DNA of 26,634 bases, from NCBI GenBank assembly GCA_910592005.1, contig CAJVPP010000758.1:1-26634 (forward strand), read 5' to 3'. Made by a program: the position numbers and the translations under genes. How positions within the stretch are numbered: the stretch's first letter is position 1; every line of letters starts with the position of its first letter. The notes under the pieces were generated by a model that was not told where the DNA came from, ran no database searches, and saw only the letters and a program-made list of their open reading frames with translations. Source of the DNA: Funneliformis mosseae (lineage: Eukaryota > Glomeromycota > Glomeromycetes > Glomerales > Glomeraceae). Shown here one piece after another: positions 1-11,477 of this stretch.

Positions 1-68
<68 letters not shown>
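1..68. repeat. poly-T homopolymer at window edge
   Basis: An uninterrupted run of 68 T begins at the window edge, so its true length is unknown. It is followed by a run of A and an (AT)n stretch that reaches the ATG of the first gene at 89. Similar but shorter runs (15-24 nt) occur between most genes here. The run leaves only about 20 bp of non-T sequence before the start codon. It is also a place where an assembly may be unreliable. Confidence 0.95.
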
Positions 69-75
<7 letters not shown>

Positions 76-88
76 AATATATATATAT

Positions 89-1679
89 ATGTCAATTAAT
101 TCTGTGATGTTTAAAGATTATGTTGAAGAAGGCGAAGAAAATAATCAGGCAATCGTCCTCTGTCATGGTTTTCCCGATTTGTGGTACGGATGGCGCTATC
201 AAATTCCTTTTTTAGTGTCGAAAGGTTTTAGGGTGATTGCACCGGATCTACGAGGCTTTGGACAAACTGTAATTTTATTTTTTTGTCCTTCATATTGTAA
301 TACAATTCCATCTTACGCCTCTTACATGTTGATAGGAGTCACCACGTTGTCCGCCAGACGACATACATCAATATGGGTTCAAGAATATCTGTAAGGATTT
401 AACCGAACTTATGGATCAGTTAAATATTAAAAAGGCAATTTTCATGGGTCATGATTGGTAAGTCCCAGCATTTCAACATGTCAATACCGGGAAATATCAT
501 ATTATAACACCCGTAAATTTTTTCTAAGGGGCGGTCATATCGTCTGGAGAATGTGCATTCATTATCCCGAAAGGGTTCGTGCTGTAATCAGGTACAGACT
601 TTATTATCATCTTTTTTATCATATTTCTTCATGCATTAATAATGATTTCCTTGATTCAGCTTAAGCACCTCATACATTCCACCAAACGAACATTATCTCA
701 GCATTGAATCCGTGGCCGAACTTTTGCCAAATTTACAGTATCAAGTTTATTTCACTCATCCTAAAGCTGAAATAGAATTGGATAGTAACGTTCGTATATA
801 GAAGATTCGTTTCGATCATTTCATTCTTTTATATATTAACTTTTTAATCCTTTTTATGTTTTTTTTTTTCTAGGTGGATTTATACTTTAAGGGTATCCTA
901 CGCTCGTCTAAGGATGACAATGTCAAAACTTTTGATGGTAATTCCATGTTTGGAGATGTTCCTAATAACTTGGAAAAGAGTCCAATGATCACGAATCAGG
1001 TATCTTAATCTTATGGGTTCTCTTTAACATAAACATATAACTCGTAATTGATTCCCTTGGTCATTCAGGAACTGGATTATTATGTTACGCAATATAAGGC
1101 CAGAGGATTTCATGGAGCACTAAATTACTATAAAACCAGAAAAGTGAACTTTCAAGATGAGAAAGGTAATTTTTATGTTAAGAAAAGAAGGATTTACGCA
1201 AGAAAATCTTTTTCAAATTTAAACATTTTATTTGTTTGTAGGTGCTAGAAAGCAAATACATCATCCTGCTCTTATGGTAAATATAGAACAAAACATTGTG
1301 ATGATACATATGAAATATGTTAAAGTCTTTATTCCTTTCCCTTAAATAATCACGTGAAATGAATAGATTACTCTTGGAGGAGATATCTTTCTTCCTCCCT
1401 CAATCACCACGAATATGCACAAGTATTGTAAAGACTTAACGATAAGTGTAAGTGATGCACAAAATTTTAAAAATTGCGCACCTTTATAACTTTCCAATAA
1501 CGTCCGTTAATAAATCGATTTAGAATATTGAAGATTGTTCTCATTGGGTTATGGTTGAACGAACCCAAAAACTTCACGATATAATTGAACCATTTTTGGA
1601 TAGCATACCACAAAAGGAAATTCAGAATACCGAAAAGGGGTCAAGTAAAGCAAAATCTACATTTAAAGCTAAATTTTAA
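89..1679 (+). CDS. soluble epoxide hydrolase (alpha/beta-hydrolase fold), nine exons
   Basis: Predicted cytosolic enzyme that adds water to epoxides (xenobiotic or fatty-acid epoxides) to give diols. Exons: 89-268, 336-457, 529-591, 660-789, 874-999, 1069-1165, 1242-1276, 1367-1447 and 1524-1679. They join in frame to 990 nt (329 aa), a usual length for this family. Visible motifs are the oxyanion-hole HGFP (res. ~27-30), the nucleophile Asp100 in GHDWGG (the Trp codon is split by intron 2), lid tyrosines around YQVYF (149-153) and NYYK (226-229), the likely charge-relay Asp257 in LGGD, and the base His285 in CSHW. Intron 4 uses a GTTCGT donor. The family usually has about ten more residues before the first strand, and the preceding in-frame stop at 68-70 sits at the poly-T edge, so the annotated start may miss an upstream exon. 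The substrate cannot be told from sequence. The fold and catalytic set are seen directly; the function is inferred from the family. Confidence 0.9.
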
Positions 1680-2250
1680 TTATGCAATTCTTAATAAAAA
1701 AACTAGTTACGCTAAATGGCTTACGAGTGAACAGAATCAAAAAGATTCATCATTTATAAATGGATTAAGTCTTTTTCATAAATCGATTCCTTTGTTCGAT
1801 GCGACCTTTATTTAAACAGCGAAAATAAGAATAAAAAAATAAAAATAATCTCATTCTGTTTGCTGCGGATCATAGACTGAACATCATTGCTGTAAATCCT
1901 TATTCGATATAGGAAATATTATATTGTTACTTTCAAATACTTCTTGCAATTTTCAAAGTGTCGGAATTCGGAGTTCATATTGTTTCTATAAAATGCACGA
2001 TCCATTCTAAACGAATTGCATAAACAAAGATTGGTTTTTAAGGAACCATCGGGTCTAATAATGTAGTAGAGGAGTTTATCGCAAACCATAAATAAAGCAG
2101 AAATTTCTTTTCTTCGTCGATATGCCAAATTACTGTGCATATCTTTCATTTTATTTATTATTGGAATAAAAATTATTAATAATCAAGAAGATAAATTTTA
2201 AAATCATATTTATAATCTTAATATCGCTGGTAAATTTTGCGCTTTCTGAT
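1680..2250. other. intergenic region between epoxide hydrolase and ABC transporter
   Basis: No convincing gene was found. A 76-codon minus-strand ORF (1919-2149) has no recognisable motif and is not called. The last 63 bases (2188-2250) are open in the frame of the ABC transporter and read Lys/Ile/Leu-rich residues resembling the hydrophobic core of a signal peptide, but contain no ATG. An AG at 2186-2187 or 2189-2190 could be the acceptor of an intron after a tiny first exon, which I could not locate. Confidence 0.6.
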
Positions 2251-5200
2251 ATGGAGGATTTACAAGGATTATTAAATCCTATGCTTTACGTTACGTTACT
2301 TCAAAATAAAACATATCCGGGAACTGAGGTGAAACAAATTTTTTCTTCAATTTTCAATTAGTTCACTCATTTTAACACTCAATTCGATCGTAACTCAGGA
2401 GCTTGGGCATCCATGCTATTATATATCTACTCCTCGTCCCGAAGACAATATTACGGTCGGCGGTAAATTGATTACTTGGGATTGTGCAGCCGGGTTAGAA
2501 TTTTAATCATCAATAAGAGTTTGTTGTTATGTTTGAATCGTCAAAAGTAAAATCTTTTTCTGTTTTTTTTTTTTTTTTTTTTTTTCAAAGGAATTATTGT
2601 ATAGGACCCGGAAATTCGATACCCTGTACTGCTGGCTTTCTTTGCCCGGCGAACACAGGTAAAAATCATCACATATATATCGCGGTTGCAGCAGCTTTCA
2701 TCAGTACAATTAATTTACGATATGTTTTTTATTTTTATTTTAAAAAAAAAGCTCAACCTGTGTATTGTTGTGCCGGTTATTATTGTAGTGAAAATGGTAG
2801 CGAATTATCCCTTTGTCCAGAAGGTATTATTGTATTTCATGATCTTCACTCGGTATACTGCGCCACGAACCCGGAACGTTAAAAAATTTTTATTACTTAG
2901 GCCATTTTTGTGAAATTGGTAGCATTCAACCATCACCTTGTCACAAACTAGCAAGTTGTCCACCAGGATCAAGTGCTCTCAGTAGTTATCGTGTAGTTTT
3001 GATATTATTGATATTACTTGGGGGTTTTTTATTATTATTCCAAGTAAAAAGGAAAATTGATACAATAAAAATTGCAAAATATAAAAAATTATTCAATGAT
3101 CATAAACTGCAATCCGAAATGAAACTTGAACCTGTTTCAAGGACCTTTGATATCGAATTTACAAATCTTGGATTGATATTACCGAGTGGTATCGAAATCG
3201 TGAAGGTAAGTTTATTTTATTTTATTTTTAACTTTATTTTTTTTTTTTGTTAACGCATTTTCATTATAATAGGGAGTGTCTGGAAAATTAAGTAAACACA
3301 GGACTTGCGCAATCATGGGTCCTTCAGGTACATAATAATAATATGAAAAATAATTCTTATCAATTAGAAAATTAAAATCAAACCCTAATTTCACGATTAG
3401 GCGCTGGTAAAACTACTTTTGTTTCTTTATTAACTGGAAAGGTTAAGAAAACTAGTGGCACAGTTAAAGGTAATGAAATCATTAATTTTATAAAATTTTT
3501 AAATTCAAGATTATGCCAACTAAATCTTTATTATAGTTAATGGAGTGGAAGAACCATTAGAAAAATATCGCAAATTAATAGGCTATGTCCCTCAAGAAGG
3601 TAAATTCTATGACTGATTGTAGAAAAACATAATTTATTCGACTCATTAATAATTTTTTTCGACCTTAGATGTTATGCTTCGTGAATTAACCGTGCGCGAA
3701 ATATTGGTGGTACGAAAAAAAATTGCTTTGTTTTATCATAAATTCGGTTTTGGTATTTTATATTATTTATTTCATTTGATTATTAGCATTCTGCCATGAT
3801 GCGTCTGCCAACTGATTTGAACCGCGCAACCAAAAAACAAAAAGTTCTTGAAATAATATCGTTTTTGGAATTAAGTCACATTATGGATTCAGTTATCGGG
3901 AATGAAGGTGAAAAATATAATAATGTTAAAATTTGTGATTACTTATTAAAACTACTTAAAATCTTAAATTGAATTTATCTAAAGAGAACAGAGGTATCTC
4001 GGGAGGTCAGCGTAAGCGTGTAAATATTGGGATGGAACTTGTCGCTGAACCATCAATTCTTTTCTTGGTAAGATTCTTTTGATAATTTTATTGACTTCAT
4101 CATCTTTCGGTACTCATATATTTTTATTATTTAATCAGGATGAACCAACTTCGGGTCTAGATTCTACGACTTCATTTGAATTGTGCACGCTCTTAAAGAA
4201 TATCGCTCATCAACAAGGTCTTACTATTGCGGCCATTATACATAGTCCTTCAGATCAAGCCTTTCGACAGTTTGATGATTTTCTGCTACTTAGTAAAGGA
4301 GGAAGGGTCATTTATTCCGGAGAAAGAGATAAGGCATTAAATTATTTTGAAAATTTAGGTTTTGTTTGTCCTCCGGATGAAAGGTAAATGATGAAACGAA
4401 TTTATGTGTATATATTTTTTTTTTACTTGCTTTGCTAATTTTATTGTATTATTATAGCCCTCCTGATTTTATGTTGAAGATTGCTTCTGAAAAAGTTCAA
4501 CCCGTTAATCGTAAATTTTCAACAAGCGATCTACCCAATGTTTGGAATAATTACAGTTCAGGGCAAATAAATGATCCTACGTTAAATTTACCCGGATCTC
4601 ATATTACAATAGAAGTTCATTGTGAAAAGTCTTCAGTAAAAATTATACAAAAATTTAAAAATTTTCTTTCAAATTATCTTACGATATTTTTACAACTATT
4701 TAGAGACGTAATAGATTATTTTAATGACGTAATGACAGAATTTTCATCATTCTTGAGAACAACATTCTTTTTTTGGGAACGTGATCCTATTCGCGAAACT
4801 CCAAATGGGTTTACATCATATGTACTTTTATTTAAACGGGCATGTTTACAACTTTATCGAAATAGAGGACAATTTTTTTTTGATACGTCATTACATATTG
4901 CATGCGGAACCTTCGTTTCTTTGACTGCCAGTAATGTTAATTATGTTGGGAGACCACCAAGAGAACTTTGCATTGTAACACCTTATGCCGTAATTCCTTA
5001 CTGTCTACTTTCATTGGATCTTGTACAGGTAAAAACGATTCTCCCCTCATTCAATCCTTTTAAAATATTTCTTTTTGCATATTTTTTCTTAGTATGTTTC
5101 TTCATAGACTTGCTCCGTCTTTTTCGCGCTTGGATCAACCTTTTCGGGCATTAGTGGCAAGTAAAGAGTAACAAATGTTTGAATTCATTTTTAATGCATT

Positions 5201-6075
5201 ATTATTTATCATTCAATATTCATGTATTTTAGCCGCCTGTACAACATTTGGATACGAAAAGGTCGTATATTGGCGTGAAACGTCAGCTGGCATGAAGTCT
5301 TTACCGTATTTTCTCGCAAAATTTACTGCGGATATTCCTCGTATAATTAATGCTTCTACAATGTTTTCAATGGCTTTTATCGTTTTTTATTCATATCAAG
5401 CATTATTTGTAGAGATTTATGTAATCGCTTTACTAAGTTATTCATGCGCTTGGACGATGGGTTAGTAAATAAATAAATAAATATTCATATCTGTTATAGA
5501 TGAGATGTTACGAAAAAAATTAAATTTTGCTACTTTTTAGGTTACTTCTTGTCGATTATAGTTAAGAAAGGTAATTTACGCAGATTTTACTTGAAATCCT
5601 AATTCTTAACGAATAACTTTATCTTTTTTTTTTTTTTTTTTCCTTTGCAAGAACAAATGGCATTAATCGGTACAGGATTTGCACTAGCATGGTCATTAGT
5701 ATTAAGTGGCAAAAATCCTGAATTAGTAGCAGTTAATTCTTCTGATACATACAAATTCGTAAAATGGCTTTGGAAAGTTTCTGCTCCAAGATGGGTAGTT
5801 GAGGCTCTTTATTTAAAAGAAATTGGTCCAAGAAAGTAAGCCATCTAAAAAAAAATTCTCATTTTTGAATATTCGTATAAAATAGAAATATATTTAACCT
5901 TTTTTTTTTATTTTCTAATTACAGGTGGTATGAAATACATAATGAGCCGTTGAATTTTACATACGCTTTTGAACATTATGAAGATTGTTTAATTAACCTT
6001 GGATTTATAGCATATGGTTGGGCCGTCATATCATTTTGTGCGATGAAGTTGGTTAATCGTAAAAAGCTAAAATAA
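2251..6075 (+). CDS. ABCG-family half transporter with cysteine-rich N-terminal ectodomain, 18 exons
   Basis: Membrane ATPase of the ABCG subfamily (domain order NBD then TMD), resembling yeast Adp1 and plant ABCG24/28-type proteins. The substrate is unknown. Exons: 2251-2328, 2399-2493, 2591-2658, 2752-2823, 2901-3205, 3273-3327, 3401-3469, 3537-3599, 3669-3709, 3787-3907, 3985-4067, 4139-4383, 4458-5028, 5108-5156, 5233-5460, 5541-5570, 5652-5835 and 5925-6075. They total 2508 nt (835 aa) from the Met at 2251. Residues ~32-124 hold repeated C-x-AG-[YFN]-x-C motifs, followed by a membrane helix (~136-151). The NBD shows Walker A GPSGAGKTT (222-230), signature ISGGQ (327-331), Walker B ILFLDEP (347-353), D-loop SGLDS and switch His385. 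The ABC2 membrane domain (~560-825) contains YWRETSAGM. The intron after 5156 is best read as GC-AG. The true start is probably upstream: in-frame hydrophobic codons at 2188-2250 suggest a signal peptide with a missing first exon. Confidence 0.92.
5157..5232 (+). other. GC-AG intron in the ABC transporter gene
   Basis: This intron starts GCAAGT, the strong consensus of GC-type donors, and ends TTTTAG. Splicing after 5156 gives ...[13 protein letters not shown]..., which keeps the full spacing to the YWRE motif seen in relatives. The nearest GT option (donor at 5154) stays in frame but loses one residue, and GTAAAG at 5161 breaks the frame. Confidence 0.7.
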
Positions 6076-6798
6076 TGAATTTTGAAATTTACTATATAGA
6101 GCTACATTTTGTAATTTTGAAAATTTTTTTATTTGTTTTTGTTTTTTTTTTTTTTTTCATTGTTATAATGTTTGGTAGTAAAATGTTTTAAAAAAGTTCT
6201 ATATATGCCAAATATTTTTAACCAAGTTTGATCATCTTTTGTAAATAATCATTGTATTTATGCAGTTGGGTGTTATGACGCGTTTAATGCATTGAAGAAT
6301 TTAACTTTTATTCATTCTCTTTTGTATCATCATCACATACATTTCAATTGATCTTTCACAAAATCAGATTTTTTTTTTTTTTTTTTTTCCTGCAATGTTA
6401 AAAAAAAATTTTTTTTCAATGATGACGTTTCAAAGTTTCAGCTAATCATTAAAATGAAAAAAAAAAAAAAAAAAAAAAATTTTTTTTTCTTATATATTTA
6501 GTACTGTAGTCTGATTGTCAGATGTTCAAACAACATTGAAGTGTTTTTCTGTACGTACACAAAAAAAAAAAATTTTTTTTTTTCTGTATCTTTAAAATTT
6601 AAAATTTTTCAAGAAAAAAATTTTTTAATCTTAGATATTTTTTTCTCTTAGATTTGCATAAATCGTTTAAAGGCATTTGTGGAAGGATCAAAGTAAAATT
6701 TTTCATCAATTTTTTTTTTTTTTTTTTTTTTATATTATGTTTTATGATGAAAATATATTGAGTGATTTAGTTCAAAAATAATTTTAATCATAGGCTCG
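6076..6798. other. intergenic region rich in A/T homopolymers
   Basis: This is the 3' flank of the transporter and the 5' flank of the F-box gene. It contains several T or A runs of 12-24 nt (for example around 6369-6388, 6457-6479 and 6711-6730), some back to back as A-run then T-run, which could form hairpins. No ORF, RNA gene or clear promoter motif was recognised. Confidence 0.6.
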
Positions 6799-8319
6799 AT
6801 GTATTCTTCTTCACTTCCAACTGAATGTCTTCGTGAAATTTTCGAGCATGCGTACGAATATGATGATTTAGAAACTTTAGGTTCTTGTTTATTGGTAAAC
6901 AGAAAATGGTGTGAGGCTGTTATCCCCGTAATGTGGAGAAATCCTTGGGTATTATCTTGGTTTAATTGGAGAGAGAAGTCAACTAGATCAATAACCAGTA
7001 CGATATACGCCCTATTACCTCCTGACATAAAGATTGCCTTCATAGTTAATGGTATATCAATCACACCCCCGACGACAAGGGTCCCCTTATTCAATTATGT
7101 TCAATATATTCAAGTATTGGAATATCGACACATTAAAGGGTTGATTCATGGAGTATTCAATCATGAACTTTATAATTCATTGAATATCAATCATAATCTG
7201 ATGTACATCGAAAGGTTACTTTACAATTTTTTCTTGGTCAATTCAAATATCAAATACTTTGAAATCCCTCGGTTTCCCTTATTGGGTATAACCGCCCCAA
7301 TAAATTGCTTTTCTGGATTAAGGGAAATTACGTGTGATGCGGACATTTCACCACAGATTTTCAAGGATTTGGAAAAAGTTTGTACTAGCCTAGAGAAACT
7401 TATCATTAATAAAGCAATCGTTGATAATGAAGGGTTGGCCTCTTTCATTCATTTTCAAAAAAGGTTGCAATATATATCAATGTGTGATAATGTGAATGAT
7501 GAGGCGGATTCTAGAAAGGTCGGAAAGAGCTTACATGAGATCTCCTTGTTGTACGTTCATTTTCGCGGTCAAATCTTCTTTTCACCAAAGATATTGGCAA
7601 AATTTTCAAATTTAAAGTTATTGAACCTTGAATTGTCCGCGGAGAAACCTATCATGTTACATGAATCTTCTAATTTTCCGGTACTAGAATTCCTGGAAGT
7701 GATTTATGATAGGTTCACTCCTTATAAAATTTTCACATGTATCATTAAGAGAACCAAAGGAATGCTCCGTAGGATCGCCATGAATGTAATTGAAGAACCG
7801 CAAAGTGAAAGGGAGGCGAAGGATTATGTGTTGGCCATTGCGGATCATTGCCCAAAGATTGAATTCGTCACAATTTGGTATAAAGAAGGCATTTATGACG
7901 CTTTGGAAGAAATGTTCAAGAAATGTCAAAGGTTGGAGGGTATTAAATTGATAACCGTTGAAGATATTAAAACTTTGCCATTATTGGAATTTTTGGCAAT
8001 TAAAGCTCCCAAATCATTGAAAATGATTAATTTGAGTAGTATCGGAGAATTTTTTCATGGGAATATGGGATGGGAATTTTCACCTTTAGACTTAACAAAA
8101 TTTTTTGAAATGTGGAAAGGGCGTGAATTGCTTAATTTTTATATTTCGGATGTTAAGGGAAATTTGACAAGGGAATGTGTTAAAACTTTACAAAAATATT
8201 TACGTCATGATAAAGTATTGAATAGTTGGGAAGAAATTCAAATGTTGGAAGATTCTGAAGATATCATTAATGTTTGGGAAACATATGAGTTGTGGATGAC
8301 TGCAGAATATAGAGCGTAA
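6799..8319 (+). CDS. F-box protein, intronless, probable SCF ubiquitin-ligase adaptor
   Basis: A 506-aa uninterrupted reading frame. The N-terminus (res. ~5-47: SLPTECLREIFEHAYEYDD, then LGSCLLVNRKWCEAVIPVMW) is a typical F-box, which binds Skp1 in SCF complexes. The rest has leucine-rich, LRR-like segments (SNLKLLNLELS, FPVLEFLEV, LEKLIINKA, LPLLEFLAI) likely to form the substrate-binding part. No membrane segment or signal peptide is seen. Single-exon F-box genes of about 500 aa are a very large, poorly characterised family in Rhizophagus-type genomes, so the target is unknown. The ATG at 6799 starts right at the F-box, and there is no in-frame alternative nearby that would lengthen the domain. 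Its richer G+C content compared with the flanks and its intact frame argue for a functional gene. Confidence 0.9.
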   Translation: MYSSSLPTECLREIFEHAYEYDDLETLGSCLLVNRKWCEAVIPVMWRNPWVLSWFNWREKSTRSITSTIYALLPPDIKIAFIVNGISITPPTTRVPLFNYVQYIQVLEYRHIKGLIHGVFNHELYNSLNINHNLMYIERLLYNFFLVNSNIKYFEIPRFPLLGITAPINCFSGLREITCDADISPQIFKDLEKVCTSLEKLIINKAIVDNEGLASFIHFQKRLQYISMCDNVNDEADSRKVGKSLHEISLLYVHFRGQIFFSPKILAKFSNLKLLNLELSAEKPIMLHESSNFPVLEFLEVIYDRFTPYKIFTCIIKRTKGMLRRIAMNVIEEPQSEREAKDYVLAIADHCPKIEFVTIWYKEGIYDALEEMFKKCQRLEGIKLITVEDIKTLPLLEFLAIKAPKSLKMINLSSIGEFFHGNMGWEFSPLDLTKFFEMWKGRELLNFYISDVKGNLTRECVKTLQKYLRHDKVLNSWEEIQMLEDSEDIINVWETYELWMTAEYRA

Positions 8320-8422
8320 GAGCTTTCAAATATTTTATCATTCACTTTTTTACTTTAAAAAAAATTATATTTAAAATGAAATCTTTGTGTTTAGGCGTTT
8401 TAATTCTCCACCATTTATGTAA

Positions 8423-8458
<36 letters not shown>

Positions 8459-8674
8459 ATATTTTATAGAATTCTTAAAATTTGTTAAAAAGAACTTCAC
8501 AATTGTTTAAAAAGAGAGAAAAAAAAAGGAAAATTTAAAATGTCAAAACAAAGCTTTCCAATTGAAACTATTTATTTTTATGCGAAACGGATACTGCGCC
8601 GAAACTTGATAATTTTCTTACGCCTCATTACCTCATTTACTATCCCACGATAGAAGGTTTTTTTTTTTTTAAAT

Positions 8675-8705
<31 letters not shown>

Positions 8706-9142
8706 AATACATCGTAATAAAAAAACGAAATTTTTAAAAACGAATTTTTGGTCACCGAATAAAAACTACAGCAAACAAAATTTTAGTAATATTGAAAATG
8801 CCAATAAAGAAGTCAAGGTATATAATATATTATTGATAAAAAGATTTTTTAAAACAAAGATTCATCCCATTTTTTTAATTCAACAGATCATTTTGAGGCG
8901 TTATTTAGGTGAGTTGGACCTTTTGACACGTGACACATTTTTTAAAGAAGACATTATTATATGAACTTTATAGACTTTAGCACTTTGCCTAGAAAATTTT
9001 AAGACTTAAAATTGTTAAAGAGAGTAAAAAGTTAAATATGCTTGGTATGACAACCATTAGGTGACACAATATCATCTTCGATAAGAATATAAAAATTGAT
9101 ATTTCGGAGAAAAACAAAAAAAAAAAATATTACTATTTCATT
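8320..9142. other. intergenic region between F-box and release-factor genes
   Basis: Holds an A run at about 8430-8457 and T runs at about 8659-8705. A short ATG-led stretch near 8798 can be spliced but stops after about nine codons, so I do not call it. The last 100 bases before the next ATG are A-rich and look like a fungal 5' leader. No RNA gene was seen. Confidence 0.55.
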
Positions 9143-11121
9143 ATGAGTCGTACAATACTTTCTTTTCAAAAATTAAATTTACATCATTTTATTACAAAAT
9201 CGTTTAAAAGAAATTATTCATCATTAATTTTAATTTCAATAAGAAGACCTTCATCGGCTTATTATTCTTACAAAAATAATTATAATTTTTTCAATTCAGC
9301 AATATTATCAAGGTTACAGTTGAAGATACGTTCATATTCAACAGGTTCTTACCTTATTTATTTTTTATTTGATGGTTTAAATAATTTATTTATTTTTTTA
9401 ATTTTAAATTAATTTTTTATCTTTATAAAAAAAGAGACATTAATAAACCCTAAAATTCATGAAAAATTGGAAGGATTAATAACTCGTCATTCTTCACTAT
9501 CCGAGCAATTATCTAAACAAGTTGGTACCTTTATTAAATAGTATTTATTATCATATATAATTTTTTCAAATGTCTCATTTTGTCTTATAAAGTTATCATC
9601 AAGTGATGATCCAGATTGCTTGGCAAAACTTTCTAAAGAATTATCAGATTTAAGTGAGATAACCGATCCTTATAATGAGTTAAGAAAAGCACAAGGTGTA
9701 GTATAACCTATTAATTACGCGACTCTTTTAAGGAAAAATGTAAAAATATCTTTACTAAAAAGAAATAATATTATAGGAACTTGAAGAGATTAATACTATA
9801 TTACAAGAAACAACAACTACAAAAGAAGAAGAATTGAAAGAACTTGTACAAGAGGAATATCAAGAATATTTAAAAAAAATAAAATTACTTGAACAAGAAG
9901 TAGTACAAGCTTTATTACCAAAAGATTTAGCTGATGAAGGAAGTGCCGTGATTGAACTTCGAGCTGGTAAGTTAATTAGCCAATTTTTTTTTTTTTTATA
10001 AAAAAACAAAGAGTGACTTATGTTTAAATTTTATGTAGGAACCGGAGGAGATGAAGCTGCGTTATTTGTCAATGACATATTAAAAATGTATGAACGATAT
10101 GCGGAGTTACGTAAATGGAAATTTGAAATCCTATCCAAATCAGAAGATCATATTGGAGCTGTTAAGGTATATCTACAATTATATTATCTTATTAAATGAT
10201 ATTTGAATTAATTAACTATTTATCTTTGAATAGGAAGTTATAGCTACGATATCAGGTAAAGGAGTATTCGGTAATATGAAATTTGAATCAGGGGTTCACA
10301 GAGTACAAAGAATTCCTATAACAGAGAAAGCTGGTCGAGTGCACACAAGCACAATTACAGTTGCAATATTACCAGTTCCATCTGAGGTATTTATCAAAAT
10401 AAATAAATATTTTCAAATTCAAATGATATTAATTTATTTTTTTTTTATTTTTTTTAGACGGATGTAAAATTTAAAGATTCGGATTTGCGCACAGATTATT
10501 ATAGGTCAAGTGGTAAAGGAGGACAACATGTCAATACAACGTCTAGTGCTGTTAGAATAACTCATATTCCAAGTGGTCTTGTAGTGGCTATACAAGACGA
10601 AAGATCTCAACCAAAAGTAAGTTATTTAAGAAATTATTTTGATAGAATTTATTTGTTTTAACTTGTTGTTTCATTTTTTTTAACAAAGAATAAAGCGAAG
10701 GCATTACAAATTCTGCAAGCAAGATTATATGATATGGAACGAAAAAAATTACAACAAGAAAGAAGAGAAAATAGAAGAAAACAGGTGTGATTCCTTAAAA
10801 TAATCTTTGTTACTTTCTAATTAGCTTCAATTAGCTAATTTTTTATAATTGTTATAGGTTGGATCCGGTGAAAGATCTGAAAAAATAAGAACTTATAATT
10901 TCGCACAAGTAAGTTAATATTTCATTTATATTTTACATTTAACTTGAGTAATTTAAATAACTTAATTTAAATAACTTATTTAGAATAGGGTAACTGATCA
11001 TAGAATTAATTTAACATTATATGATTTGAATAATATATTAAATGGTGAATCATTACAAGTTGTTATAAATGAACTTAAAGTACATGATCAAATTGAAACA
11101 TTACAAAATAATGAAATTTAA
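9143..11121 (+). CDS. MRF1: mitochondrial class-I peptide chain release factor (RF1 type), ten exons
   Basis: Recognises UAA/UAG in the mitochondrial ribosome and releases the finished chain. Exons: 9143-9344, 9435-9520, 9593-9700, 9777-9966, 10039-10166, 10234-10386, 10458-10616, 10689-10784, 10858-10908 and 10984-11121. They give 1311 nt (436 aa), normal for mitochondrial RF1. The first ~65 residues are Arg/Ser/Lys/Tyr-rich with almost no acidic residues, a mitochondrial presequence ending near RSYST. The PCRF domain follows, with a long Glu/Lys helical region encoded by exon 4. The stop-codon reading tripeptide PxT is Pro266-Ile-Thr268 within [14 protein letters not shown]. The catalytic GGQ is 310-312 in [10 protein letters not shown], with Lys rather than the usual Ala before GGQ. 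The tail is basic. Introns 1 and 2 use GTT donors (GTTCTT, GTTGGT), fixed by reading frame. No defect was seen. Confidence 0.93.
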
Positions 11122-11454
11122 ATGATTATAAAGATTACATTTTTTTAAGTAATCTTACAATAAAATTTTTTATAAAAATTATAAAAATTATTAAATTAAT
11201 TTTAATTAAAATAATAATAATAAATTTTAATTAATTATAAAAAAAAAAAGTATTTTTGAATTTTTAAAATTAATTTATAATAATATTTTATTAATCATAT
11301 TTATTTTTTATTATTTTATATAATATTTAGCAATTAATTTGATTATATCAAAATTTTAAGTCATTTAATTATAATTTTATTATTATATATTATAAAATAA
11401 GTAAATTTATTTATTATAGAAGGCAATACTTCTTATATATCACCTTTATATATA
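11122..11454. other. A+T-rich 3' flank of the release-factor gene
   Basis: Composition shifts within about 50 bases of the stop codon to nearly pure A/T words (taaa/ttat). No ORF or motif was recognised. The pogo-type relic starts at 11,455. Confidence 0.6.
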
Positions 11455-11477
11455 CAGTTAATCTTCCATATAATCAC
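11455..11477 (+). repeat. left terminal inverted repeat of the pogo-type relic
   Basis: Begins CAGTTAATCTTCC and continues to ATAATCAC at 11,477. The reverse complement of 14,661-14,683 begins TAGTTGATCTTCT and ends the same way. TA precedes it at 11,453-11,454. Differences are C/T, A/G and C/T. Confidence 0.85.

Noticed and set aside
1919..2149. 76-codon minus-strand ORF between the first two genes
   Set aside because: No recognisable motif, no clear promoter or splice partners, and it lies where an upstream exon of the ABC gene on the other strand is expected.
5154..5232. GT-AG alternative for the ABC transporter intron, donor GTGGCA
   Set aside because: In frame, but a poor donor and one residue shorter than the family; kept only as the fallback to the GC-AG reading.
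6735..7929. Three minus-strand ORFs across the F-box gene
   Set aside because: They are antisense shadows of a clear plus-strand F-box coding frame.
8798..8910. Short ATG-led stretch with a GTATAT donor and CAACAG acceptor before the release-factor gene
   Set aside because: The spliced frame stops after about nine codons, too little to call a gene.
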